DNA from: Trichomonas tenax | Taxonomy: Eukaryota > Parabasalia > Trichomonadida > Trichomonadidae | NCBI GenBank assembly: GCA_023091735.1 | Contig: JALKBU010000113.1 | Coordinates: forward strand, 1-64,000 | DNA: 64,000 nt | Reading direction: 5' to 3' | Part shown: piece after piece, positions 51,862 through 62,771 of the stretch | How the letters are laid out: every line of letters begins with the position of its first letter | How positions within the stretch are numbered: position 1 is the stretch's first letter | The notes under the pieces: generated by a model | Told to the model about the DNA's origin: nothing | What the model saw: the letters and a program-made list of their open reading frames with translations, nothing else | The model's database searches: none | Made by a program: the position numbers and the translations under genes

Positions 51862-53040
51862 TTTATTAAAACTCTGAATTATATTCTTCATTTGACCAAT
51901 TCACATAATTTGCATTACTCCTTGGAATTCAAATGATTAATGCACCATTCTTTAAACGTATTTCAACTATAAGTTTCAATCATTGTAAACAGCTCAAAAC
52001 AGTTTGGGAAATGATAAATCTTTCGATTGTAATATATTTCATCATACTCATCTGTCTTGGGATTACAAATAATATTCGAATCACAAATATTGCTTCAAAG
52101 TTTAATTTGCAGTGCTCAGGTTTTAATTAACTCAGACTTTTGAGTAGAGGTACGATTTCTTGAGAACTTTTAAAGAGATTTAATATCCAAATAAAATATT
52201 GAACGACAACGATATGAACTCACATACAACAGTGTTTAAATAATAATAAGCCATCGTTTTTAAACATAATTCCATAATATTGTATATTAGATTTTTTTTT
52301 GGCATATTTTTGTAAGTAATGACGAAACCATTGTAATCATATTTAGCTTAAGAACTTTGGAATGTACGTAATGTGAACTCTTCGTAAAAACGAAATTTAG
52401 CTCGAAATAGTATTCTCCTCAGTTTAAATATTAGCAGTTACTCAGTTTTATCATTACAATAAGCATTCGTGTCGTTAACAATGGCCATTCAAAAAATACA
52501 ACCATCGAGAATATCATTGATCATTTATCATTTATTGAGAATTTAACATTTATTTTGAAAAATGATCGAAATGAAATAATTTCGACGTGCAGCTAATGAT
52601 TAGTTAGCAGACGAAAAATCAATGCATTTCTTCTATTTTTGAAGATTGTCAAAAGATAATTTTTTTGAGCAAAAAGTCAAAGTTTTTTTGAAAAATGAGA
52701 GTAGGCATAAAAATGGGATAATTTCCATTTTCCGTAGTAGTCGGATCCGATTATGCATTAAAATTAATTCACCTTAATTTCCTTTCAAAATTAAAAACGA
52801 CAAAATTATGATCGTTGGACTATATATAATGTTCCAGTAACATTGCTTAAATGATGTCTAAAAAATCTTTCTGATTCAAATTTTTCAAAATGATTTTATT
52901 TTTTCTGAAATACAATTTTTCAACATTTGAAAGCTTATATCCTATATATCCTGATTTTGAAGTGTTTTTCAAGGTTAGAATTAATTTTGAGTGATCACTC
53001 AGAATTTTCAAAAAAGTACCAAAAATTTCATCAAAGAAAA
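51862..53040. other. Intergenic region
   Basis: 1.2 kb, AT-rich, between the AKR pseudogene and the BspA-like gene. The frame of the BspA-like gene extends upstream to a TTG at 52927 without an ATG. TCACTC near 52994 and TCATCAAAG at about 53028 are possible but imperfect initiators. Confidence 0.5.
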
Positions 53041-54816
53041 ATGTTCGCTTTCTGGGGCTTTTTTGGCTTTAAGACTGCTATCTTCCGAAAACTTGCTATA
53101 CACATGGTTCAAGAAATATCAGATTACGACACAAATTCCGATCCTTCTGTAACAGATACGGAAATCTACTTAAATGGGAGGGGCACCACTGTTGTCACAA
53201 ATTTTATGTATTACTCCTATAATTGTGCGTCAGTTACTAAAGTAACTGGATGTACTGCAATTACACAAATACAAAAAAATGCATTCATGGGTTGTTCTTC
53301 GCTCCAAGAAATTTACTTTCCATCCGTTACAACAATAGAAGGCAGTTATTACAGTGGTTATTTGGTATCGCCGTTTGCCAACCATGAGAATATTAAAAAT
53401 GCTTCATTCCCACAATTGACAAATTTCAGTATTGAAGCCCGTGCATTCGGAACTTCAATACATTATATTTACATGCCTAAGCTAACTGCTGTTTGTTGCA
53501 GTTTTTGTGATGGATGCACTCAACTTCAATCTTGCACATTAGGATCTGTACAAAAATTTTCTACAAGAGCATTTTACAATTGCCAAAACCTGCAGGCAAT
53601 AGCGTTAGAAGGTTGTCTAGAAATTGAAGAATCCGCCTTTTACCATTGCTACAATATAACATCGATTCAAAGCTCGACTCTTAAAACAGTAGGAATGAAT
53701 GCTTTTTATGAATGCACCAGCTTGGAAACATTGAATTGTTCTAACTTAGAATTTATCCAACAATACGCATTTTATGGATGCTCGAGCTTAACCTTTTCTC
53801 AATTAACTAGTGTATCATATATTGGAAGGAGTGCTTTTCAGCAAGGACCAAAATTGACGGCAATTACTGTTGGAAATGTGAATTTTATTGAAGAATCAGC
53901 ATTTCAAGATATGACATCATTAACTAAATTTGCTTCAGTTGGAATTGATACTTTCATATCATCACGAGCTTTTCAGGGCTGCACAAATCTAAATAATATA
54001 AGTTTTGTTTCTATCAGTTCAATTAACGATTATGCTTTTGCAAATTGCTCAAAAATTACTAAAATTAACTTAGAAAAAACAAAGTTTATCTATTCATATG
54101 CATTTGATGGTTGCATTCTATTGTCTAATTTAGGCTCGTCATTGAACTACTTATCTAGTATCGGTTCTTATGCATTTAGAGGAACTCAACTCTCTGGCAA
54201 TCTATCAATTGGACTTAATGTTACTGAAGGCTCCATTGCGGAGAATGCATTTTCCAACATGCGCATTACAAAAGTTACAATTGGCCCTTATTTTCATATT
54301 CATCAAAATGCTTTTTCGAACTCAAGCCTTGTAGAAGTCGTTTTAAATGACTTTTGTGTTGCATATTCTAATGCATTCCAAAATATTTCTTCATTAAGCA
54401 CCGTTTCTGTGGTGAATTGCAGACTTGAATCCGAAAGTTTCTATTTCTGTAAGAACATAAAGACTCTTCATATCGATGGTAGGAAACTTGACCTGCAAAG
54501 TGGATGCTTTGACTTAATTCAAGTATGTGTTTATTATCACGGTTTGGAAGACTTCTACAAGGATTCAACAATATTAGTTATTAACAGGATTTACAAGGCT
54601 GTATTTGTCTTGGAAACTTATCCATTTGATACATTCTGCTTGATTCCTGTAATCAAAGGCTTCAATAATGATATATGTCCAATTGCAAGAATTTCCGGAG
54701 CCAAACTCCTTCAAGCTCCGTCTGTAAATGGAGAACCAGAAAAGACATGCCAAGAGTGCATATCGAACACTAAGTCTGCATACTTACTATCCTTCTTTAT
54801 TTCGATGAAACGTTAA
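53041..54816 (+). CDS. BspA-like LRR_5 repeat protein
   Basis: 591 residues from the ATG at 53041 (a later ATG at 53104 is possible). From about residue 60 there are at least 14 units of a 23-residue BspA/TpLRR repeat with the hallmark A-F-x-x-C-x-x-L: AFMGCSSLQEIYFPSVTTIE, AFYNCQNLQAIALEGCLEIE, AFYECTSLETLNCSNLEFIQ, AFANCSKITKINLEKTKFIY. After the solenoid a separate module of about 110 residues ends in CQECISNTKSAYLLSFFISM. BspA-like proteins are the largest surface-protein family in Trichomonas and are thought to bind host or bacterial ligands. A weak hydrophobic N-terminus (MFAFWGFFGF) may act as a signal. No long C-terminal TM. Confidence 0.8.
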   Translation: MFAFWGFFGFKTAIFRKLAIHMVQEISDYDTNSDPSVTDTEIYLNGRGTTVVTNFMYYSYNCASVTKVTGCTAITQIQKNAFMGCSSLQEIYFPSVTTIEGSYYSGYLVSPFANHENIKNASFPQLTNFSIEARAFGTSIHYIYMPKLTAVCCSFCDGCTQLQSCTLGSVQKFSTRAFYNCQNLQAIALEGCLEIEESAFYHCYNITSIQSSTLKTVGMNAFYECTSLETLNCSNLEFIQQYAFYGCSSLTFSQLTSVSYIGRSAFQQGPKLTAITVGNVNFIEESAFQDMTSLTKFASVGIDTFISSRAFQGCTNLNNISFVSISSINDYAFANCSKITKINLEKTKFIYSYAFDGCILLSNLGSSLNYLSSIGSYAFRGTQLSGNLSIGLNVTEGSIAENAFSNMRITKVTIGPYFHIHQNAFSNSSLVEVVLNDFCVAYSNAFQNISSLSTVSVVNCRLESESFYFCKNIKTLHIDGRKLDLQSGCFDLIQVCVYYHGLEDFYKDSTILVINRIYKAVFVLETYPFDTFCLIPVIKGFNNDICPIARISGAKLLQAPSVNGEPEKTCQECISNTKSAYLLSFFISMKR

Positions 54817-55339
54817 AACTGATTTGTAAAATAAAGAAAAAATCTTTTTATAAAGGGGTGACTTCAATGAAAAGTGACAATTTAAATGAAGAAAAGTGAT
54901 ATTCTTCATGAACTTTTCTTCAATTTGAGACCAAATCCTAATAACTAATCACTTAAGTGTTTCGCTCCAGGTACATTACTGTATGTACCACTAACGAGCC
55001 CAAATTTGTGCTTTCATATAATAATTACCAATTATGCACAAAACCAACATTTATTACAGGCAAATCGTTTATATATATGTGTGTGTTCGTTTGAAATCCT
55101 TCATACTTAGATGATATTTGGATTCGATACTTTTTTAGCAGATCTTTAGTTGTAATTCATATGTATGCATGTACATAGAACAGATTTTCAATGCTTAATA
55201 CTAAAAGATATGATTACTCAAATAAAAAGAAATAATATTTGAATATGAATGTGTGGTTGTTTGCTTTATATTCAGTTAAGATGCTTTGTATCTGCTTATT
55301 TATAGTTATTTCAATGAGCACTATGGCAAACTTGATTTA
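54817..55339. other. Spacer between tandem BspA-like genes
   Basis: AT-rich, with AAAAGTGACA and AAAAGTGATA near the start. No feature called. Confidence 0.5.
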
Positions 55340-56794
55340 TGACTTTTTGATGAAATATTAACACCTGCAATATAGTGGAGATGCATCCTTGACAGAAGTT
55401 TTTCTGAACTGAGAAGGAACTGAAGTAATTTCTAATTGTTTTAGTAGCTTCCCCAACCTCATTAAAATCAGAGCTATACCTACGATTACAGTTCTTAGAC
55501 CCTTTGTCATAAAATATTGCAATAATTTGCAAGAAATTCATTTACCTGGTGTAACAATTATAGAAGGACAATGTGTAAGTTTACGCACTGAAACTGGTTT
55601 AAGGGGGATGCAAAATTTACGGATTTTCGACTGTCCAATGTTAACAGACCTGTTTATTGACTTTCAAATTTTCAGTGGCTTGCAGAACCTTGAGTGGGTT
55701 AACCTATCTAGTTTTTCTTTCAATTACGAATATTTTTCAATCAGTAATTGCCCCAATTTGATCGAAGTGAATATTGACTCGATTCAAAGCATTCCTAGTT
55801 ATTTCTTTTCCAATTCTAATTTTCTAAAAACAATTAAATCAAATTGACTTGGTGGTGTTGCGAGCGGAACATTATCTAACTGCGTTGCTCTTGAAAATAT
55901 ATGTTTGAATAATGCAAATTTCTTAGATAATCACGCTTTTTCCGGTTGTGTTTCATTGAGGGAAATCAACATTCCTATGGTTAACTTAATTTCAGATTAC
56001 TGTTTTTCACACTGCACATCCCTTGAGGGAGTAGCTGCAAGCAGTTTAACATCAATCAGCTCCTATGCATTCCATGATTGTATCAATCTCAAGGAATTTA
56101 ATTTTAATACCGTGAAAAGTATTTATGAATTTGCTTTTTATAATTGCAAAAAGCTGTCGCTAATTGGAGACCAGATTGGTGTTCCATTTATTGTGGATTC
56201 AGCCTTTGAAAATACCAATATTTCTGGAAAGATATAAAAAATCGTCACCTTGAAAAAACTCAAAATTAAATTGTGATTCATGAAAGAGCTTTTGCCAACT
56301 TGCAAATAACTGAGTTATCTATTAGTAGAAATGTCAACGTAAATGCAAAAGCGTTCTACAATAACAGTGCTTTGAAAGTTATTTCTCTCACTGCTTGTAT
56401 TCTGCTGAGAGATGCTTTCCTCTTGTCAACGAATATTGAAACCCTCAACTTAACAGGAAGAAGCAACGAATTACAACCAGGATGTTTTGCTATCATTCAA
56501 GTTTGCGTATACTATAATGGCCTTGTCGATTACTACTTGGATACAACGATTTTGGTTATAAACAAAATCCAAAAGTCTGTTTTTGTTCTACCAGAATACC
56601 CTTCTGATACCTTTTGCTTAGTTCCCGTGATAAAAGCCTTTAATATTTTATGTCCAAGAGCGCGCCTCGCCAGAGCCAACTTCCTTCAACCTCCTGCTGT
56701 TGGTGATCAAGGATCTGAACCAACATGCCAAGAGTGCATTTCCAACACAAGATCTGCGTATTTATTATCATTTTTCATGACAATGAAGCGTTAA
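55340..56794 (+). pseudogene. BspA-like LRR_5 gene, broken paralogue
   Basis: Readable from about 55370 (YSGDASLTEVFLN, TGA, EGTEVISNCFSSFPNLIKIR), then NNLQEIHLPGVTIIEG matching the start of the intact neighbour. A TGA at 55845-55847 interrupts one frame, which resumes LENICLNNANFLDNHAFSGC. A stop at 56235 and a frameshift precede HERAFANLQITELSISRNVN. The last 140 codons are intact and end CQECISNTRSAYLLSFFMTM, nearly the same as the neighbour. Several repeats in the middle are missing relative to it. Tandem duplication followed by decay is the simple explanation. Confidence 0.75.
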
Positions 56795-57106
56795 AAAAAA
56801 CTTCTTTTATATCAATAGCATATATCCAAAGAGCATGCTTACACTAATTAAAGGTCCTTTTTATGTTTTCTTAATTTGATTTTGAATGATATAAGTACTT
56901 ATATTGATATCCAATGATAAGCAGCGTTTTTTTATTGGAGTAGGATGGTGAAATAAACCCCAATTGAGAATTAATTCATGAGATAAAAAAAGATGTTTTT
57001 GAATTTTTTTGATTGTTTGATGAGGCATCATGTGGAGAATAATAAAATCTTAAAATTAACTCTTTACATTTGTCAAAATTTGTTAGAAAAAAACGTCAAA
57101 AAATAA
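56795..57106. other. Intergenic region
   Basis: AT-rich. The promoter end carries TTTGTCAAAATTTG and ACGTCAAAAAATAA just before the ATG at 57107, where TCAAA replaces a canonical initiator. Confidence 0.5.
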
Positions 57107-59629
57107 ATGGACACAAGATTGCAATTGGAAAATGTCACAGAGAAAATCAACACGGCAACAAACAAAATCCTTGCAACTCTTGATTCATTGGACCAAAATC
57201 TCGCGAATAAAACTTATGAGATTCCAGCAGAAGAAGAACTCGACAAAATTCGGCAGAATTTCCAGGATTTACAGCTTTCTAACAAAGAGGGAGCACTTAA
57301 AGAACTCGGAAATTGGATGAAAATGCGAAAAACATATTATCACGACGATGATCAAGAATACATCAAAAACATCGAAAATTCACATAGATCTTTCGCTGAT
57401 TCACTGACTCCTACACTCCAAGGCTTGTTTAAAGAAATGAGTTTATACGAGGGAAAATTACATCAAGCATTAGACGACGTTAATGCATTAAGTCTTAAAC
57501 TTTTCGAGTTTTACGAAGCAACGCACAGTCATGAGACTGAAGAAATCAAGTTTCCAGATTTGGTTTTGGCAGATAAAGCAGTTGAAGGCCAATTATCATC
57601 ATATTCGCGCGAAATACTCATAGAGCAGTTTGGAATGATGCAGAAAAGAGAAAAATTCTTTTTAGAGATATTAGAATCTTTGCAATTAACCGTGAAAAAG
57701 GTCCAAGCAGAACTTGAAAACACAATGACGAGAGAGAAGGAGATACAGAATATTTTACTCGCGACACAGGCGAGTTTGGACAAAATGACAGAGAAAAATC
57801 TCGAGTTAGAAAAAACAGTCAACATTTTTCAACAAAAGGAAGAGGAGAGAATCACAACACTTAGCAGACTCGCTATTAAGGAGCAGGAGCAGTTTATGCT
57901 AGGAAAAGTTTTCCAATTGGCTCAATTATTCGTGTCAAATCAAATTCATTCATTCGAGATTCCATTTGAAGAGATTGAGCGAACATATGAGACTAAGAGT
58001 GAAGATATATTTACATTTATCATTGAAAAGACAGAAAATGAAGTACAAACGGATCCAATCAAAATATCTGAACCAAACTCTGATCAATATTCAGATAACA
58101 TGATTGAATCTGATCAGCAAGGTGTCAGCAATACCACTATATCGAGAAATATCAATTCTAACAATATGAGAGGAATTGTTGATCCAGAACCTCAAACTTC
58201 ATCAAATCAGCAATTATCGTCGGAAAGCGGAACAAGCAAACCACAACCACCACAAATCAGCCCTAGTTCATCAGGAAGCGGCCAGAATATGAGATTTAAT
58301 TTGAATGGCTGCAGGCCAAGGGCTGTTACTGTTAGATCTAACAGCAATCATCAAGTAAATCTAATTAATTCACCAAGACCAACAAATAATCAACAATCAA
58401 ATTCGAATATTCAAATCAATCAGATCAACTCACCATCACAAGTTAATCATTCCAGTGCTTATGAGAGTCCAAGTGCTGTTCAAGAACAGCAAAGCAATCA
58501 ATATTTATCAAACAATGAAATCATTGAACAACAAAATGAAGAAAATTATGAACAGAACCAATTTTACAGCATTAGTGAATATTCTGTTGAAACTAATGAT
58601 GTTCTTGATGCTGGTCGTCCAACAATCCAATATTCTCATTTATCGAGTGAATCGCCAAATGGAGAAAAAATATTTGTTACAATTTGCAATTCGTATTTCA
58701 TTGAACTTCATATTCCTGTTATTTCTGAACCTGAATACAACGCAGACGCTCTGCGCTCTGCAAGGCCTGTTCGAAGAAGCAGTGTTCATCAAAACTCGAG
58801 CAATGCTTCGCGCAATGCATCTGCAAGATCCTCTAAAGGCAATGTAATATTAGAAGAAATTGGTGAAGAAAATTCATTCGAAGATAAATCTCCTTTGCCT
58901 CCAAATATGTCCAGGAAGCTTGGACATGATCAAAATCGCATGAATGCTCCAAGGCCAACACATGCACGCAACTCTGAAGGAATATATGATGAATATACGA
59001 CTGATAATTCATTCGCATCATCAGAAGGAAGTTATGAATTACAAAGAAATGTCCAAAGTCAACAGGAATTAATTAAAATCAACAAAGATGATGTAGTTGT
59101 TGAACCACGTTCATTCGAAGCTGAAGATGTTCATGAAGCATTGAAGTTCAATAAGGAAGTCGAAGAAGAATCAACAAGGCCCCAAACAATGAGACAACAA
59201 ATTGGAAGGCCGTTGGTGAGATATGCTTTTGAAGAAGAAAATCAAAATGATAAATCTAATAGTCCGAATGTTGAAAAGAAGCCAATAAAGATGATAAAGA
59301 GCCCTATTATGGACTATTGGAGGCTCCAGCAGTCATCAAAGTGGACAGTTGGAAGACCATATTATTCAGCAGCATTCAGAGCGAGAATGGCAAGAATCGA
59401 AGCCATGAGAAGAGGATATACAGGTCGTTCTAGCGTTCATTTCAATGTTGTTTCATTTGGAAACTCCAGTAAACAATCAACAGACCAATTGCCAAGCTTG
59501 AAGAGAGAAGATAACACCTTCAAATCGGTCAACTTCCAGATGATGCGTCCGAGAATCATGGGATCTGATTTACCTGATAGAGGATTGAATCTAATCATTT
59601 CCTCAGCAAGATCAGGATCAAGGAAATAA
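57107..59629 (+). CDS. Large coiled-coil plus disordered protein with repeated xRP motifs
   Basis: 840 residues. The N-terminal third (about 1-300) is coiled coil with a long helix at 190-265 (KVQAELENTMTREKEIQNIL). A Ser/Asn/Gln-rich disordered region follows from about 320. Through this region a short motif with Arg-Pro recurs: NSPRPTNN, DAGRPTIQ, RSARPVRR, NAPRPTHA, ESTRPQTM, QIGRPLVR, TVGRPYYS and QMMRPRIM. One more structured patch with ISEPEYNADALRSA lies near 540. No enzymatic domain, signal peptide or TM. The architecture suggests a scaffold of the cytoskeleton or centrosome. I do not recognise a family. Confidence 0.65.
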   Translation: MDTRLQLENVTEKINTATNKILATLDSLDQNLANKTYEIPAEEELDKIRQNFQDLQLSNKEGALKELGNWMKMRKTYYHDDDQEYIKNIENSHRSFADSLTPTLQGLFKEMSLYEGKLHQALDDVNALSLKLFEFYEATHSHETEEIKFPDLVLADKAVEGQLSSYSREILIEQFGMMQKREKFFLEILESLQLTVKKVQAELENTMTREKEIQNILLATQASLDKMTEKNLELEKTVNIFQQKEEERITTLSRLAIKEQEQFMLGKVFQLAQLFVSNQIHSFEIPFEEIERTYETKSEDIFTFIIEKTENEVQTDPIKISEPNSDQYSDNMIESDQQGVSNTTISRNINSNNMRGIVDPEPQTSSNQQLSSESGTSKPQPPQISPSSSGSGQNMRFNLNGCRPRAVTVRSNSNHQVNLINSPRPTNNQQSNSNIQINQINSPSQVNHSSAYESPSAVQEQQSNQYLSNNEIIEQQNEENYEQNQFYSISEYSVETNDVLDAGRPTIQYSHLSSESPNGEKIFVTICNSYFIELHIPVISEPEYNADALRSARPVRRSSVHQNSSNASRNASARSSKGNVILEEIGEENSFEDKSPLPPNMSRKLGHDQNRMNAPRPTHARNSEGIYDEYTTDNSFASSEGSYELQRNVQSQQELIKINKDDVVVEPRSFEAEDVHEALKFNKEVEEESTRPQTMRQQIGRPLVRYAFEEENQNDKSNSPNVEKKPIKMIKSPIMDYWRLQQSSKWTVGRPYYSAAFRARMARIEAMRRGYTGRSSVHFNVVSFGNSSKQSTDQLPSLKREDNTFKSVNFQMMRPRIMGSDLPDRGLNLIISSARSGSRK

Positions 59630-59689
59630 GTATTTGTTTTTTTTTTTTTATAAAGTTTATATTGTGATAGAAAAAGTGTTTTTTTTTTC

Positions 59690-60612
59690 ATTCTTATTTT
59701 TGAATTTCAGTCCTTCTGGTCTATTTTTATGGAATTTTCCAAATATAGCCAAACAGGCTTCTTACACGTATCACATCAATGTCGATGGAAAGAGGACGAG
59801 CTTTGAAGATCAAAATTCAACATTTTTTGAATATGAAAAAATCCGCTTTAATTTCTATGAAGAAATAAGACCCAAACTTTGTACATTATACAACAAATAC
59901 TATGAAATCAGGCACGTAGAACTTTCAATTAAGATTAATATAGATTTTTTTCTATATTGAAGGTATTAAGTTAACTTCAAGCAAATCAGAGTTAAAAATA
60001 GAATATAAGAATAATAGCTACAGTGTTCCACTTATCAATATTCAAAATACTTTAATCAATAAAATTAATTCAACATATTACGAAATAGAATTAACGCTTG
60101 TGCCTATGAATCTCATTCCAAATCACTTCAAAGACATAGCAATCACAAAAGAAGTACTTAAAGCTGCAAGACAACCTGGTTTTCGATATAATTTAGAGGA
60201 AGAATTTAAAGTTATAAATTCTTTTAATTTTAAGTTTAAATCGAGAACACAATACGCTGGAGATTCTTCTCCAATCACTATCACTTTCACAACAGTCGAT
60301 CCTATGTCTTATGGAAATATTTCGCTCGAATATTTCTTTGATGATAATTATACATCGATGTATCATCAAGAATTTAATTCACAAGACTATTTCAACAGAA
60401 CACAAACAGTTGATAACTATGTATATGACTATAATAGCTATATTGATTTTACTAATGTTCCACCTGGAGTTCATATTGTTTCAACATATTTTGTTTTCAA
60501 TGAAATCAACTTCGATATATTTGGTCGGATTAATTTACTTTCTCCATGTTTTTCTAAAAGCATTCCACCATTTATTCAGTTAATTGGCTCATTAGCATCA
60601 AAAAGAACTTGA
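59690..60612 (+). pseudogene. ORF with beta-sandwich-like repeats, broken by a T-run frameshift
   Basis: Readable from about 59690 as FPNIAKQASYTYHINVDGKR to a TGA just after IDFF (59957-59959). One frame over, FFYIEGIKLTSSKSELKIEY continues without a gap through KFKSRTQYAGDSSPITITFT and FTNVPPGVHIVSTYFVFNEI to a stop at 60610-60612. The frame change falls in a run of seven T at about 59946-59952, so it could be a real mutation or a sequencing error. No ATG in the first frame; the 5' end is missing. The Ig-like strand pattern suits a surface or secreted protein. Family unknown. Confidence 0.45.
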
Positions 60613-60991
60613 TCAACAAGCAAGAAATTTACAAAGTGATTTATTTGCTAATATGTAGGTTTTTGATTTCCATGGATAAAAAAATTGTTGTATTAATATC
60701 GCTGCCTGGAAGTATCAGAAGGAAATTTTTTGTGACTAAGTTTCATCTTGAGGATTTGTTACTTAGCATCTTTTAATTAAGTATGCTAACAATTCCAATG
60801 AATTCAAAACTTTATTACGATCATTCATTTGCATGACTATCAATTCCATTTGCATCCATAAACAATCGCTGAGCTTTAAAATCTGCCAATATTAGTTTGT
60901 AAAGTATCAAAAATACGAATAATGTAGTTTACGTGACAAAATGTTTTTTTTGCTCTAAAATAAAATGTAAAGTTTTATCGATAGAAAAAAA
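60613..60991. other. Intergenic region
   Basis: AT-rich. It contains ACGTGACAAAATG at 60931, about 60 bases before the HNH gene's ATG. No TCA initiator adjacent to the ATG. Confidence 0.5.
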
Positions 60992-61324
60992 ATGAGTGAT
61001 CACTCAAATTGTGAATTCGTAGAGTCAGACGAATGGGAGCCACTGGCAAATCACCCGGAGTTCGAGATACAGCGCCAGTTCCCATATCCAGTTCGTAACG
61101 CAGAAACTGGGAAAGTTATCAAAGAGTTCAAACTCTCCAACGGATACGTAAGGCTGAGATTGGAGGAGGGAAAGGACTTCTTGAAGCATAGGCTCGTCGC
61201 AAACCAGTGGATCTGCAACCATCATAATATGCCATTCGTAGACCACTGCGACAAGACACATGACAACTTCCACATTAGCAACTTATCGAGGAGCACTCAT
61301 GTTTGCTCACGATGCAAGAAATAA
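60992..61324 (+). CDS. Small NUMOD4/HNH-type nuclease-like protein
   Basis: 110 residues. The NUMOD4-like half carries DEWEPLANHPEFEIQRQFPY at 13-32, followed by IKEFKLSNGYVRLRLEEGKD. The HNH_3-like half is FLKHRLVANQWICNHHNMPF, then VDHCDKTHDNFHISNLSRST, with the His of the D-H dyad and the Asn of H-D-N-x-x-x-N in place. It ends in CSRCKK. Such proteins resemble homing endonucleases and related families found in several copies in trichomonads. The base composition is distinctly more GC-rich than the flanks, which suggests a different origin or strong codon selection. Whether it still cuts DNA is unknown. Confidence 0.65.
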   Translation: MSDHSNCEFVESDEWEPLANHPEFEIQRQFPYPVRNAETGKVIKEFKLSNGYVRLRLEEGKDFLKHRLVANQWICNHHNMPFVDHCDKTHDNFHISNLSRSTHVCSRCKK

Positions 61325-61866
61325 ATGACAATGCAACGGATAAAGTATTTTACGACTTCGATTTATCGACGTTATTCATGGACTAAAGATTTACTATGAT
61401 GTATCTGTTACTATTTTAATGCAGTTCAGTGCCATAAAATATAATTAATAAATATCAAAAACATCATATACAATGCAAGTATATTTCTAAACTCCGAGTT
61501 CTTTATCGGTTGATATATCCTATTTTGATTATTCTATGATGTTAACTTATATTAAACTCCAATATTTGATATTTAAAGCGTACAACATGTAATATTTGAA
61601 TGCCCATAGTGCAGCTGCAAGTATTGAAAGCATATCCAAACTGTGTATATCCAAGTATCCGAAAAATTAAGACGAATTTCAAATACATCTTTAATAAAAG
61701 ATATTTTGGCAAATTGTACCGACAAAATATTTAGGATTATGTGGGGTATTTTATATATAGAGTTATAAAATAATCAATTTTTTTGTGTAAAAATATTTTT
61801 CCTCATTTTATCTAAAAGATAGGCAAAAACGTCTTGTTTAAAAATTTAAAATCAATGAATTGTTAC
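61325..61866. other. Intergenic region
   Basis: AT-rich with no recognised feature, up to the outer repeat of the nested element at 61867. Confidence 0.5.
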
Positions 61867-62009
61867 GTACTGAAAGTTGTCACGAAAAAGTGATAGTATC
61901 TGGCATGTAAACATGTATATTTGACAAATCAATATTTACGTGGCTTGTGATTATAAATGATTATTGGAAGAATGATATTTTATATTTGTTTAAATTTACT
62001 TTGAAAAGA

Positions 62010-62191
62010 AAAATTAAATGCTTCATTGGCACTGGTAGCCAAGGTGCTAGCAATCCAGTCCACAGTTCTTCCTTTAAGACTCGGTTTTCGAAATAATCAG
62101 CGATTTACTCTCCAGAATGCTTCTGAAAGGAAGAACTGTGGACTGGATTGCTAGCACCTTGGCTACAAGTCCCAATCAAGCATTTAATTTT
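62010..62191. repeat. Foldback: 66-bp arms, 50-nt loop
   Basis: Arms 62010-62075 and 62126-62191 match at 63 of 66 positions, with a perfect inner stretch including GCCAAGGTGCTAGCAATCCA. The loop is unrelated to the arms. Confidence 0.85.
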
Positions 62192-62310
62192 GCTCTTCAG
62201 AGGCATTCTGAAGTGGAAATATTTGATTTCTTAATGATGGCGTATGAAAGGAAGATCTGTGAGTTTAGCTACTAACATGTGTGGTACCTGTGTCAATGTT
62301 GTTTTGCATG

Positions 62311-62771
62311 TCAATGAGTCACTCTGTAAAGTGTCAGATTGTCAGATTTTTGGTATTGAAAAATAGTCAAAAAAAAAAAAAAAACGATTAAAAAAATCAT
62401 TTTGTCAAGTAAAATGATATTTGCCAAATAAAAGTATATGTGTCAGATTAGAAATTAGAGGGGTGAGTATTCAAATTTGAATTCAAAAGCATGCTTTAGT
62501 CCATTTTTGTTGCTGTGTGCAACTACACCACACTCTGTGGCTGTGTGCAAGTGAATCCTTAATAGCACATGAAGCTGAGGCAATCGCCGCTAAAGAAGCG
62601 AAGGATCACGGTTCTGTTGCTGAGCAAAAAGGCACGAAATCTCGGTTTTAATGACACATCAAATTCAAATAGATATTCCCCCTTTATTATTTTTTTGCCA
62701 TTGTTCACTTTACATCAAATATAACCTTTTAAAAATCTGATAATCTGACATTTTACAGAGTGACTCATTGA
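62311..62771. repeat. Inner inverted pair, 41-bp arms
   Basis: TCAATGAGTCACTCTGTAAA and following sequence (62311-62351) pairs with 62731-62771 at 39 of 41 positions. Confidence 0.8.
62553..62651 (+). pseudogene. Short coding relic inside the nested element
   Basis: Open frame ESLIAHEAEAIAAKEAKDHG, continuing SVAEQKGTKSRF to TAA. Ala/Lys/Glu-rich with GC-rich codons quite unlike the surroundings. It may be a captured gene tail. No start codon in frame nearby. Confidence 0.35.

Noticed and set aside
57529..57825. 98-residue minus-strand ORF inside the coiled-coil gene
   Set aside because: Antisense shadow of a Glu/Lys-rich coding sequence, which gives Phe/Leu/Ser-rich reverse frames.
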